Of a stretch of 7,750 nucleotides of DNA, positions 1 to 6,380 are shown piece by piece; position 1 is the first letter of the stretch, and each line of letters opens with the position of its first letter. Source of the stretch: an uncultured Bacilli bacterium (GTDB lineage: Bacteria; Bacillota_I; Bacilli_A; RF39; UBA660); NCBI GenBank assembly GCA_944331945.1, contig CALVJC010000074.1:1-7750 (forward strand). Reading direction: 5' to 3'. The notes below the pieces were generated by a model that was not told the origin of the DNA, searched no databases, and worked only from the letters and a program-made list of their open reading frames with translations. The translations under genes were made by a program, and so were the position numbers.

Positions 1-1032
1 GGCGATATTACCAAAGAGTTTAAAACCATTTCTGTTTGTGGAACCCATGGGAAAACCACGACCACTTCTTTGATTCGCCATTTATTAGAAAACACAATTG
101 GATGTAATTATTTTATTGGTGATGGGACAGGGCATATTGATCGCAAAAATGACCGTCTTGTCATCGAATCAGATGAATTTAACCGTCACTTTTTAGCTTA
201 CCATCCTCAAATTGCGGTGATTACCTGTATCGAATTAGAACACACGGAGATTTATAAAGACTTGGAAGATACGATTAAAACCTTCGAAATATTTGCTAAT
301 AAAGCAAAATTAGTGATCGCGAATGGCGATGATGAAAATATTCGGAAAATTTCTTTTGCTAACGAGGTCATCTTTTATGGAGAAAAAGAAAACAATGATT
401 ATATCCTAAAAAATATCTCCTTAGATACCAGTGGATCATCCTTTGAATTATTCCATCATCAAGAAAAAATAGGATCTTTTTTCGTTCCATTATATGGACA
501 TCATAACGTCATGAATACAAGTGCTGCTATTATCGAAGCCCTAGAAGAAGGCTTAACGGTATCACAAATCAAAGAAAACCTTACTACTTTTCAAAATGCC
601 AAACGTCGTTTTGCGATCGAGCAGGTAGGAAAGTGTTTCATCTTAGATGACTATGCGCATCATCCAACTGAAATTAAAGCAACTTTGGAAGCCGTTCGTC
701 AAAAGTTTCCAGACAAAAAAATCACCGTCGTTTTCCGTCCCAATACTTATTCAAGAACAGCGGCCTTTAAAAGTGAATTTGCAGAAGTTCTAACGAAAGC
801 TGACAAAGCCTTTGTAACCCCAATTTTATGTGACCGAGAAAACCCACAAGACTATCCACCGATCAAAAGTGAAGATATCGTCGAGAAAATCAAAGGGGGA
901 GAATTAATCGATGAAAATAGCATCGAAAAATTATGGCCTTATCGCGATGGCGTTGTCTGCTTCATGGGATGTGCCACTGTTGCTCATTTAATTGAAAAAT
1001 GGAAAAAATTATTACAAGAAAAAAACGCTTAA
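1..1032 (+). CDS. murC: UDP-N-acetylmuramate--L-alanine ligase (MurC), 5'-truncated by window edge
   Basis: MurC joins L-alanine to UDP-N-acetylmuramic acid using ATP, the first amino-acid step of cytoplasmic peptidoglycan precursor synthesis. The frame is open from base 1, so the TTG at 70 is not the start; about 90-100 N-terminal residues (the UDP-binding Rossmann part) lie outside the window. Visible in the 343 codons present: the P-loop GTHGKTTTT at codons 14-22, which defines the Mur-ligase central ATPase domain; the ESDEFNRHFL segment; an IELEH acidic/His site near codons 77-81; GHHNVMNTSAA near 166-176; and the C-terminal domain signature DDYAHHPTEI near 216-225, followed by FRPNTYSRT. 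The YAHHPTE block separates MurC from MurD, MurE and MurF. Arginine codons are almost all CGN (11 of 12), the host-like pattern used here for comparison. It converges on the pilus ATPase gene with a 5-bp gap. Nothing is broken in the visible part. Confidence 0.97.
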   Translation, partial: GDITKEFKTISVCGTHGKTTTTSLIRHLLENTIGCNYFIGDGTGHIDRKNDRLVIESDEFNRHFLAYHPQIAVITCIELEHTEIYKDLEDTIKTFEIFANKAKLVIANGDDENIRKISFANEVIFYGEKENNDYILKNISLDTSGSSFELFHHQEKIGSFFVPLYGHHNVMNTSAAIIEALEEGLTVSQIKENLTTFQNAKRRFAIEQVGKCFILDDYAHHPTEIKATLEAVRQKFPDKKITVVFRPNTYSRTAAFKSEFAEVLTKADKAFVTPILCDRENPQDYPPIKSEDIVEKIKGGELIDENSIEKLWPYRDGVVCFMGCATVAHLIEKWKKLLQEKNA

Positions 1033-1048
1033 AAAATTTATAGCGTTT
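1023..1048 (-). terminator. Hairpin terminator for the minus-strand ATPase gene
   Basis: AAACGCT (1023-1029) pairs with AGCGTTT (1042-1048) around a 12-nt AT loop. On the minus strand the second arm runs straight into a T-run, from the A-run at about 1018-1025 read in reverse, which is the layout of an intrinsic terminator for the ATPase transcript. On the plus strand no T-run follows, so it is less convincing for murC. The hairpin spans both stop codons. The stem has only three GC pairs, so it is weak. Confidence 0.45.
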
Positions 1049-2354
1049 CAGTAGTATCCATTTCTGGAAGAAGATTGAGTAAATCATTTTCTTCTTTTTT
1101 TATAGGTTCAATTTTTTCTTCTTTCTTTTCCTTTTTGAAGCCGGTAAGCATTTGAGCATCCAAATCATCATCAACATCAATAATTCGATAGACTTCCTCA
1201 AAAGAAGTAAGTCCATTTAACACTTTCCATAAAGCATCTTGTAACATCGTAATAACATCAGAAGTATAAACCATCCGATGTAAATCCTCTTTATCCATTT
1301 CTTCTTCATTTAAGGCATTGCGAATCTCATCGTTGATCATTAATACTTCTTGAATAGCAATACGTCCATGATAACCACCATTACAATGCTCACAACCATT
1401 TTTATTCGCTGCATAAATTTGTTTCACTTCTTGTCCAATCGCTAACCGAAAAACTTTTTTCTCATAAGCCGAAGTTTCCACTAATACCCGACAATGGGGA
1501 CAAAGTTTTTTGGCTAAACGTTGCGATATAATACCAGACAAAGCACTCGATAACAAATAACGTTCGACATTCATATCAAGAAGTCGCTCAATGGTACTTA
1601 AGGAATTGTTCGTATGGATGGTAGATAAAACCAAATGTCCTGTAATCGAAGCCCGGACTGCAATTTTGGCCGTTTCACTATCACGAATTTCACCAATTAA
1701 AATAATATTGGGATCTTGACGTAAAATCGACCGCAAAACCGTAGCGAAATCGAGTCCAATCTCACTGTTAACTTGTACTTGATTTAAACCTTCCATATTC
1801 ATTTCGATCGGATCTTCTACCGTAATAATATTGGTCTCTTTTTGATTCAAAACCTGTAAAATAGAGTAAACCGTAGTACTTTTTCCAGAACCAGTCGCTC
1901 CGGTAATTAAAATAATTCCATTTGGTTCCTTAATCATCTTTTTTAACTTTGCTAAGTTCTTATCATTAAAACCTAAAGAGTCAATTCCTTGTAAACTAAG
2001 AGAATAATCTAAGATACGAATAACACACTTTTCTCCTTCGTTGGTAGGTAGGGTAGAAACACGGGTTTCTAAGGATACACCTTTGATAGTTCCTTTAATC
2101 GAACCATCTTGCGGAAGTCTACTTTCGGTAATATTCATATTGGATAAAAGCTTGATTCTAGTAATTAAATTTCGCTCATACATCTTGGGAATAATGGTAT
2201 AATCCATCAAATCGCCATCAATTCTTAGGCGCACTAAAAGATAGTCATCCCGGGGGTCAAAGTGAATATCACTCGCTCCTTTCTGGGCGGCAGAAGCTAA
2301 AATATCGTCGACAACATCAATGACAGGAATTTTTGTCATGTCATAAGTAACCAT
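1038..2354 (-). CDS. gspE: Type IV pilus / type II secretion assembly ATPase (PilB/GspE/ComGA family)
   Basis: This is a hexameric cytoplasmic ATPase that powers assembly of pilin-like subunits into a pilus or pseudopilus, as in type IV pili, type II secretion or competence. With the ATG at 2354 it has 438 residues. The N2 domain is at about 8-110 (GASDIHFDP). Walker A GATGSGKST is at 152-160, the Asp box TVEDPIE near 178-184, Walker B LIGEIRDSETA near 219-229 and the His box STIHTN near 244-249. A four-cysteine zinc site (CPHC 285-288, CEHC 321-324) is typical of GspE/PilB. The longer N1/MshEN domain of PilB is absent, as in ComGA-sized members. The last ~35 residues form a Lys/Glu-rich tail not typical of the family core. 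An upstream TTG at 2363 is rejected because the AAAGGGG ribosome site abuts it, whereas it sits 9 nt from the ATG. The gene diverges from two pilin genes, its probable clients. Confidence 0.93.
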   Translation of the reverse strand: MVTYDMTKIPVIDVVDDILASAAQKGASDIHFDPRDDYLLVRLRIDGDLMDYTIIPKMYERNLITRIKLLSNMNITESRLPQDGSIKGTIKGVSLETRVSTLPTNEGEKCVIRILDYSLSLQGIDSLGFNDKNLAKLKKMIKEPNGIILITGATGSGKSTTVYSILQVLNQKETNIITVEDPIEMNMEGLNQVQVNSEIGLDFATVLRSILRQDPNIILIGEIRDSETAKIAVRASITGHLVLSTIHTNNSLSTIERLLDMNVERYLLSSALSGIISQRLAKKLCPHCRVLVETSAYEKKVFRLAIGQEVKQIYAANKNGCEHCNGGYHGRIAIQEVLMINDEIRNALNEEEMDKEDLHRMVYTSDVITMLQDALWKVLNGLTSFEEVYRIIDVDDDLDAQMLTGFKKEKKEEKIEPIKKEENDLLNLLPEMDTTETL

Positions 2355-2363
2355 AGAATTCAA

Positions 2364-2370
2364 CCCCTTT
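2364..2370 (-). promoter_or_regulatory. Ribosome binding site that decides the ATPase start
   Basis: On the minus strand AAAGGGG ends directly before a TTG at 2363 and lies 9 nt before the ATG at 2354. Only the ATG has usable spacing, so the protein starts MVTYDM and not MNSMVTYDM. Confidence 0.7.
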
Positions 2371-2387
2371 ATTCTATTTTTTAAGTA

Positions 2388-2435
2388 TGGTAATTTACTA
2401 TAATCTATTATATAATAAGATTAGAAAGATAGCAA
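2388..2435. promoter_or_regulatory. Divergent promoter region with a palindromic -10 box
   Basis: ATTATATAAT at 2407-2416 is a perfect palindrome and gives TATAAT on both strands. On the minus strand TATAAT (2412 to 2407) is preceded, 17 bp upstream, by TTGCTA (2435 to 2430), a 4/6 match to the -35 consensus and a reasonable promoter for the ATPase gene. On the plus strand TATAAT (2411-2416) has only a weak -35 at 17 bp (TGGTAA, 2388-2393). A second plus TATAAT lies at 2399-2404. The two transcripts would start within about 25 bp of each other, so expression of the ATPase and the pilins may be coupled or mutually competing. This is a motif reading only. Confidence 0.45.
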
Positions 2436-2447
2436 GAGGGTGAGCAA

Positions 2448-2999
2448 GTGAAAACAAGAAAAAAATTAAACCAACAAGGCTTTATGTTAGTAGAAACATT
2501 AATTACAACTGTTTTTATTGTCAGCATTGTTGTCCTATTATATACCAACTTATTGCCTCTTATTGGTGAATATGATCGCTATAAAAATTATGATAGTGTC
2601 GAAGCAACCTATCTTGCTCACTGGACAAGACGCCTTGTGTTAGATGGCTTAAGCGATGCTGCCTTTGATCAAGCATCCTCGCTTGGGTATCTTGATATTA
2701 CGGATGGTAGTTACTTTACCAGTGATTATTATCGAAATCTTTATAACAATTTGAAAAGTACTGCCTCCATCACCCGCGTTTATCTAACCCCTTATCAGAC
2801 GACATCTTTAAAAGAGATCAAAGGTACCTTCCCAAGAGACTTTGAAGAATATATTACTTATTTACCAACCTATTCAAACAATACGAGTAAAACTGTCGCG
2901 ACCGGTTATTATCGCGTGATTATTGAATATTGTGGTATCGATAATGTTTCGGATTGTGATGCTGATCATAGATATGGAACGATTGAGGTGCGAAGATGA
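2448..2999 (+). CDS. Type IV pilin-like / pseudopilin protein with prepilin signal
   Basis: This is a probable minor pilin or pseudopilin exported as a prepilin and cut by a prepilin peptidase. The N-terminus has a basic leader and a class III signal, QQG|FMLVETLI, with cleavage expected after Gly11 and the conserved Glu at mature position +5 (Glu16). A hydrophobic helix follows to about residue 40. The rest is a soluble domain with no recognised fold. Cys162 and Cys170 near the C-terminus could form a small disulfide loop of the sort seen in some pilin D-regions; that is inference. The start is GTG at 2448, preceded by an AGAGGGTGA ribosome site about 5 nt upstream; no ATG fits before the signal. 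The stop overlaps the next gene's start by 4 nt (ATGA), so the two are translationally coupled. At 183 residues the length fits minor pilins. Which machine it serves (pilus, secretion or DNA uptake) cannot be told. Confidence 0.85.
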   Translation: MKTRKKLNQQGFMLVETLITTVFIVSIVVLLYTNLLPLIGEYDRYKNYDSVEATYLAHWTRRLVLDGLSDAAFDQASSLGYLDITDGSYFTSDYYRNLYNNLKSTASITRVYLTPYQTTSLKEIKGTFPRDFEEYITYLPTYSNNTSKTVATGYYRVIIEYCGIDNVSDCDADHRYGTIEVRR

Positions 3000-3517
3000 A
3001 AAAAAGAAATCAAAAAGGAATGACTTCCATTGAATTGTTAGTTTGTTTTGTCATGATTAGTGGCATTGTCGTTTCTATGTTCAGTTTGATTATGAATTAT
3101 AAAAACAAAGAACAAATTGCCTCGATTCAAAATGAAGTGATTCAATATGGAAATAACCTTCAAAAATTAATTCAAGATGATTTGATTAAAAAAGAATTAC
3201 AAAATGTCAATATAACCGATGATAAGAGTGCCACTTTTGCTTTTTCTCTTGATAGCACAACCACGGAAATAAAAATTAATCCAAGTGTGATTTCAGATAG
3301 TGGTGAAGTAGAAGAACGAGGAAGCATTCAGTATGGTTCAACTGGCTCCATGCTTCGTTATGATATTCCCAATTTAGCGGATCTTGTTTTAACCGATAAC
3401 TCTTCGGTTGTGATAGATGGTCAAATGGTGAAAATTACTCTTTATTTAGAACATCCTAATTTTGAACAACCATATCGCATTCGCATTATTTGCCCTCTAA
3501 ACTATAACAGTGCATAA
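2996..3517 (+). CDS. Second type IV pilin-like / pseudopilin protein
   Basis: This second probable minor pilin/pseudopilin has 173 residues. The leader is very short and basic (MKKRNQKG), followed by the cleavage motif KG|MTSIELLV, with cleavage expected after Gly8 and Glu13 at mature +5. A single hydrophobic helix runs to about residue 31, then a charged helix (about 33-70) continues the usual pilin N-terminal alpha helix, then a beta-rich domain with no known motif. The ATG at 2996 overlaps the TGA of the preceding gene, and GAGGTG sits 5 nt upstream inside that gene, so co-translation is expected. The last 16 bp overlap the convergent ylbJ-type gene. It resembles ComGD/ComGF-type or PilV-like minor subunits in architecture, but this cannot be resolved from the sequence. 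A major pilin of ComGC type is not seen in the window. Confidence 0.85.
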   Translation: MKKRNQKGMTSIELLVCFVMISGIVVSMFSLIMNYKNKEQIASIQNEVIQYGNNLQKLIQDDLIKKELQNVNITDDKSATFAFSLDSTTTEIKINPSVISDSGEVEERGSIQYGSTGSMLRYDIPNLADLVLTDNSSVVIDGQMVKITLYLEHPNFEQPYRIRIICPLNYNSA

Positions 3518-4425
3518 AAAAGAACAAACAAAAAAGAGGCGATTCCAAGCTGTAATAGTCGCCCTAGAAAGAAGAACCGATAGGAAAGATCGGTTTTTCT
3601 TAAGGCATTGACCACTTGAATATGCACGGAGAACCCTCCAAATACAATAAAACTTAAAATACAAAGGCCTTGAAGAAAAAAGGGTAAGGAAAGCTCGGCC
3701 GTCATTGCAATCCCACTCGTCATATCTAGTAGGCCAGTTACGAGCATTTGGAAAAACGGTGGCAATAGAAAAAAGGATAAAAGAATCTTACTGAAAAATA
3801 AGAAAAAAGTAATGGATCCTAACATAAAAAGTAATACTTCCATCGCTTGATTGATCGCCTCGGCCAAAGAAGAAAGCAAAGAAGAAGATTTTTGTTCCAT
3901 TGAATGTGGCATAGCTACCACTTCTTTCGGACGGAATAGAAAAGCGATCACCAAATTACTAAGAAGTTGAGCAAGGAAAATAAAGAAAGCGACCGTTTGA
4001 TTGCCTAAAATAAGACCACAACTTCCAAGCACAAACAAAGGATTGGCAAAATGGGTAAATAACAACAGGTAATGACTCATTTCTTTGGTTAGTTTTTTCT
4101 CCTGATATAAGGTGGCAACATACTTAGAACCACTCGGAAAGCCTGAAAAAATACTCATGAGGAAGACAAACGAAGCCGAAGAAGAAAGATGAAATACCCG
4201 TTTAAAAAAAGGATCAACGAAGCGACAAAGAATCTCTGTCATTCCAAGGTTTAACATTAAAAAAGAAAGAACAAAAAAAGGAAAAATAGAAGGGAATAAC
4301 CGCTCTTTAAAAATGCTAAGAGCCGTAACCCCCGCTTCCATAATAAAAGAAGGAAAACAAAAAATACCAAGATATAATAAGATGAAAAGTGCAAATAAGA
4401 TCATACGATTATAATTTTTTTTCAT
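3502..4425 (-). CDS. ylbJ: YlbJ-type integral membrane protein (nucleoside-recognition/Gate domain family)
   Basis: This 307-residue polytopic membrane protein has about eight hydrophobic segments. YlbJ in Bacillus is a forespore-expressed membrane protein needed for normal spore cortex formation; the biochemical role is not settled. Family signatures visible are LFPSIFPFF (43-51), SGFPSGSKYVA (94-104), the helix break THFANPLFVLG (124-134), LLDMTSGI (232-239) and FGGFSVHIQV (262-271). These match the order expected for the paired Gate-like repeats. It is about 100 residues shorter than the roughly 400-residue Bacillus protein, mainly in the middle loop and the ends, with all signature blocks kept. 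The ATG at 4425 is the only start before the first membrane segment, and the ribosome site is weak (GAAGAAGAG, about 8 nt away). It diverges from the ylbL-type gene and overlaps the convergent pilin gene by 16 bp. ylbJ and ylbL are also close neighbours in B. subtilis, which supports the call. Confidence 0.85.
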   Translation of the reverse strand: MKKNYNRMILFALFILLYLGIFCFPSFIMEAGVTALSIFKERLFPSIFPFFVLSFLMLNLGMTEILCRFVDPFFKRVFHLSSSASFVFLMSIFSGFPSGSKYVATLYQEKKLTKEMSHYLLLFTHFANPLFVLGSCGLILGNQTVAFFIFLAQLLSNLVIAFLFRPKEVVAMPHSMEQKSSSLLSSLAEAINQAMEVLLFMLGSITFFLFFSKILLSFFLLPPFFQMLVTGLLDMTSGIAMTAELSLPFFLQGLCILSFIVFGGFSVHIQVVNALRKTDLSYRFFFLGRLLQLGIASFLFVLFYALL

Positions 4426-4449
4426 AAAAGACTCTTCTTCTGTTATAAT
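4421..4449 (+). promoter_or_regulatory. Extended -10 promoter for the ylbL-type protease gene
   Basis: TTCATA (4421-4426, 4/6 match) is followed by a 17-bp spacer ending in TGT and then TATAAT (4444-4449), so the -10 is perfect and carries the extended TGn motif. Transcription would start near 4456. AAGGA at 4459-4463 is the ribosome site, 7 nt before the ATG. The -35 box overlaps the start codon of the divergent ylbJ gene. Confidence 0.6.
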
Positions 4450-4470
4450 ATATTAGATAAGGATGATGTT

Positions 4471-5484
4471 ATGTTTAATAAAGTGTACGAAAAGATAAAA
4501 AAATTTATTCGTGATTGGTGGAAAAGTATCGTTATCCTAGTGGTAAGTTACTTTGTTTTAACCTATCCCGTACCATATTATATTTATACTGGTGGTGGCA
4601 CGATTAATATTAATGATCGTGTCGAAGTAGCAGGGGCTGCTTCTTCGGAAGGAAGCTTGAACTTTGCTTATGTCAGTGAATTAGAAGGCAATGTAGCCAC
4701 CTTCCTTTTGGCCCATCTGATCCCCTCATGGGATTTAGAAGAAGAAGAGAGTTATCAATTATCGGAAAAAGAAACCGTCGAAGATATCGCCATGCGCAAT
4801 CATCTCTATTTAGAGAATGCCAATCAAACGGCTATTTTAGTGGCTTTCCAAAAAGCGGAGCAAGAAATTACGATCAAAGATCAACATCTTTATATTTTAT
4901 ACTTAGATGAAAATAGTAATACGACGTTAAAAGTTGGAGATGAAATTTTATCAGTGGATGGACAAACCTTCACTTCTACCGAAGAATATAGTAATTATAT
5001 TACGTCGCAAGAAGTAGGAACCGTGGTAACGTTTCAAGTCTTAAGGGATGAGGAAGAAACAGAAGCAACGGCGGAAGTAAAAGATTATGATGGAAAAAAT
5101 CTAACGGGAATCTCCTTGACGACGATTTATGAATTTGAAACCGATCCAAAAGTGTCTCTTCATTTTAAAGCCAGTGAAAGCGGTCCATCTGGAGGACTTA
5201 TGCTAACGCTTGCCATTTATGATAAATTAGTTGAAGAAGATATCACTCATGGTAAGAAAATCGTGGGCACGGGCACCATTGCTGCAGATGGTAGTGTTGG
5301 GGAAATCGGTGGCGTGAAATATAAATTGAGTGGTGCCGTCAAAAGTAAAGCTGACTTATTCTTAGTTCCTGCTGGCGATAACTATGAAGAAGCCAAAGCT
5401 GAAAAAGAAAAAAATAACTATGATATTGAAATTAAAGCGGTTAGTACTTTTGAAGAGGCTTTAGAAATATTAGAAGAACAGTAA
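4471..5484 (+). CDS. ylbL: Membrane-anchored PDZ-Lon serine protease (YlbL/SepM family)
   Basis: This is a surface-facing serine protease of the YlbL/SepM type. In Bacillus YlbL helps clear the cell-division inhibitor YneA, and in streptococci SepM trims a signalling peptide. Layout of the 337 residues: basic N-terminus, one membrane helix at about 18-38, a 100-residue linker, a PDZ domain at about 140-205 (LKVGDEILSVDG), then a Lon-type catalytic domain. The catalytic serine is Ser240 in ESGPSGGLM and the lysine is Lys283 in GEIGGVKYKL. Their 43-residue spacing equals that of Ser679/Lys722 in E. coli Lon. There is no AAA+ domain, as expected for this family. Length is normal and both catalytic residues are present, so it should be active outside the membrane. 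It sits next to the ylbJ-type gene, as in B. subtilis, and its downstream side is the start of the accessory region. Its substrate here is unknown. Confidence 0.93.
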   Translation: MFNKVYEKIKKFIRDWWKSIVILVVSYFVLTYPVPYYIYTGGGTININDRVEVAGAASSEGSLNFAYVSELEGNVATFLLAHLIPSWDLEEEESYQLSEKETVEDIAMRNHLYLENANQTAILVAFQKAEQEITIKDQHLYILYLDENSNTTLKVGDEILSVDGQTFTSTEEYSNYITSQEVGTVVTFQVLRDEEETEATAEVKDYDGKNLTGISLTTIYEFETDPKVSLHFKASESGPSGGLMLTLAIYDKLVEEDITHGKKIVGTGTIAADGSVGEIGGVKYKLSGAVKSKADLFLVPAGDNYEEAKAEKEKNNYDIEIKAVSTFEEALEILEEQ

Positions 5485-5486
5485 AA

Positions 5487-5669
5487 ATTGAAGCTATTAC
5501 CGGAACCGTTCAGGTTGATACCTCTCGCATAAAATGCTGGAAAGCAAGAGGCTATGGACATTAGACTTTCTTGCAAGTCTTACAAAACTCTTGTAACCCT
5601 GGCTTCGTTAAAATGGGACAATTACCCAAAGAAAAGCTATTCTCTTATTTGGATAAGTTTAGCTTTTTT
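5487..5669 (+). pseudogene. Relic of a SpoVD-like class B penicillin-binding protein (transpeptidase fragment)
   Basis: A single frame reads ...TSRIKCWKARGYGH, a TAG stop (5562-5564), then TFLQVLQNSCNPGFVKMGQ and KEKLFSYLDKFSF. This is the region around the SxN motif (Ser-Cys-Asn, 5589-5597) of a SpoVD/PBP2-type transpeptidase, where family members commonly read CWK..GHG-QTF..-QNSCNP.F..-G. The TAG stands where the family usually has Gln (CAG to TAG). The SxxK active-site serine upstream and the KTG motif downstream are both missing, and similarity stops at about 5669, where A/T-rich sequence begins. The left end starts within 3 bp of the ylbL stop. It is therefore a dead internal piece of a peptidoglycan transpeptidase, brought here or left by rearrangement. 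The family call rests on motif memory; a division PBP is less likely because those usually read SSN rather than SCN. Confidence 0.75.
5632..5669 (+). terminator. Terminator-like hairpin inside the PBP relic
   Basis: AAAAGCTA (5632-5639) pairs with TAGCTTTT (5660-5667), and inside it CTTAT (5644-5648) pairs with ATAAG (5653-5657) around a TTGG loop. A T-run (5664-5669) and then GTTTT follow. This is the only good candidate to end ylbL transcription before the abiE operon. It lies in the relic's former coding frame. Confidence 0.5.
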
Positions 5670-5687
5670 GTTTTATCAAAATGTTGC

Positions 5688-5723
5688 AAAAAAACGCAAA
5701 AAAATAAAAAAATAAGTAAAAAA
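5688..5723. other. Phased A-tracts upstream of the abiE promoter
   Basis: Four runs of six or seven A's begin at 5688, 5698, 5706 and 5718, about one helical turn apart, ending 13 bp before the -35 box of the abiE promoter. Such spacing usually gives intrinsic DNA bending, and AT-rich DNA in this position can act as an UP element. It also marks where relic similarity has ended. Confidence 0.45.
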
Positions 5724-5736
5724 GCAACGAATTATA

Positions 5737-5767
5737 TTTACATAGTTTTAAAGAAATGCTAAAATTA
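5737..5767 (+). promoter_or_regulatory. abiE promoter with possible AbiEi operator
   Basis: TTTACA (5737-5742, 5/6 match), a 17-bp spacer ending TGC, and TAAAAT (5760-5765, 5/6 match) form an extended -10 promoter. The transcript would start near 5772, leaving about a 15-nt leader that holds the ribosome site AAGGAAAGTGA. TAGTTTTA (5743-5750) and TAAAATTA (5760-5767) form an inverted repeat with one mismatch that covers the spacer and -10. AbiEi antitoxins of the streptococcal type repress their own promoter through inverted repeats, so this is a candidate site. Confidence 0.6.
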
Positions 5768-5786
5768 ATATAAGGAAAGTGATAAT

Positions 5787-6380
5787 ATGACTAATGCTGA
5801 AAAGATTATTAAAATTGCAAACGAGAATAACGGATATGTTACGACAAAACAAGTTAAGGATGCTAATATTAATACTGTAGAATTAACTAGATTAGTTGAG
5901 CAAAATAAATTAGAAAGAATTACAAGAGGATATTATGCAATTCCTAATTCTTTTTGCGATGATTATTACAAATATCAATTAAAATCTAAAAATTGTATTT
6001 TTTCTCATTCAACTGCACTTTATTTTTATGATTTATCTGATAGAACACCTCTTTATTTTGATATGACTGTACCAGTTGGGTATAACGGTAGTTTAAGTAA
6101 AGATAAAAATGTTACACTACATTATGTAAAAAAAGAATTTTTAGAACTTGGTTTAACGACAGTGGAATCTCCATTTGGAATGAAACTTAGAACTTATGAT
6201 TTAGAAAGAACTATTTGTGATATTGTTAAATATAGAAATCATATGGATAAAGAAATATTTACAAAAGCATTAAAAAGATATTCAAAATTAAAACAAAAAG
6301 ATTTACTTAAATTAATGAAATATGCTAAGAAATTAAATATTGATAAGAAAGTTCTTGAATATATGGAGGTGTTGCTATAA
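5787..6380 (+). CDS. abiEi: AbiEi antitoxin / transcriptional repressor (type IV toxin-antitoxin)
   Basis: This is the antitoxin of the AbiE system, which guards against the AbiEii toxin without, in studied cases, binding it, and represses the operon. Of 197 residues, about 3-53 form a winged helix-turn-helix (helix GYVTTKQVKDANI, wing ERITRGYYAIP). The C-terminal AbiEi domain begins near 70 with the well-kept block SHSTALYFYDLSDRTP and continues through VESPFG and LERTICDIVKYR. The length is normal for the family. The ATG at 5787 has AAGGA about 10 nt upstream. The stop overlaps the abiEii start by 1 nt (TAATG), the usual tight coupling of this operon. All eight arginines use AGA, unlike murC, which fits recent acquisition. 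In studied AbiE systems the toxin causes reversible growth arrest and can abort phage infection. Confidence 0.93.
   Translation: MTNAEKIIKIANENNGYVTTKQVKDANINTVELTRLVEQNKLERITRGYYAIPNSFCDDYYKYQLKSKNCIFSHSTALYFYDLSDRTPLYFDMTVPVGYNGSLSKDKNVTLHYVKKEFLELGLTTVESPFGMKLRTYDLERTICDIVKYRNHMDKEIFTKALKRYSKLKQKDLLKLMKYAKKLNIDKKVLEYMEVLL

Noticed and set aside
4728..4910. 60-codon plus-strand ORF inside the ylbL-type gene.
   Set aside because: It lies entirely within a well-supported protease gene in another frame, with arginine-rich low-complexity sequence and no ribosome site of its own.
5580..5596. Small hairpin TTACAA/TTGTAA as a regulatory element.
   Set aside because: It is short, AT-rich, lacks a T-run, and lies in the conserved QNSCN codons of the relic, so it follows from the former coding sequence.
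5683..5728. GTTGC...GCAAC inverted repeat around the A-tracts as element ends or an attachment site.
   Set aside because: The arms are five bases with a 36-nt gap, which is expected by chance, and no flanking target duplication is seen.
5571..5762. 63-codon ORF starting at TTG as a real small gene.
   Set aside because: Its first half is the PBP relic continuing in frame from upstream of the TAG, and its second half is translated A-tracts. The TTG has no ribosome site.
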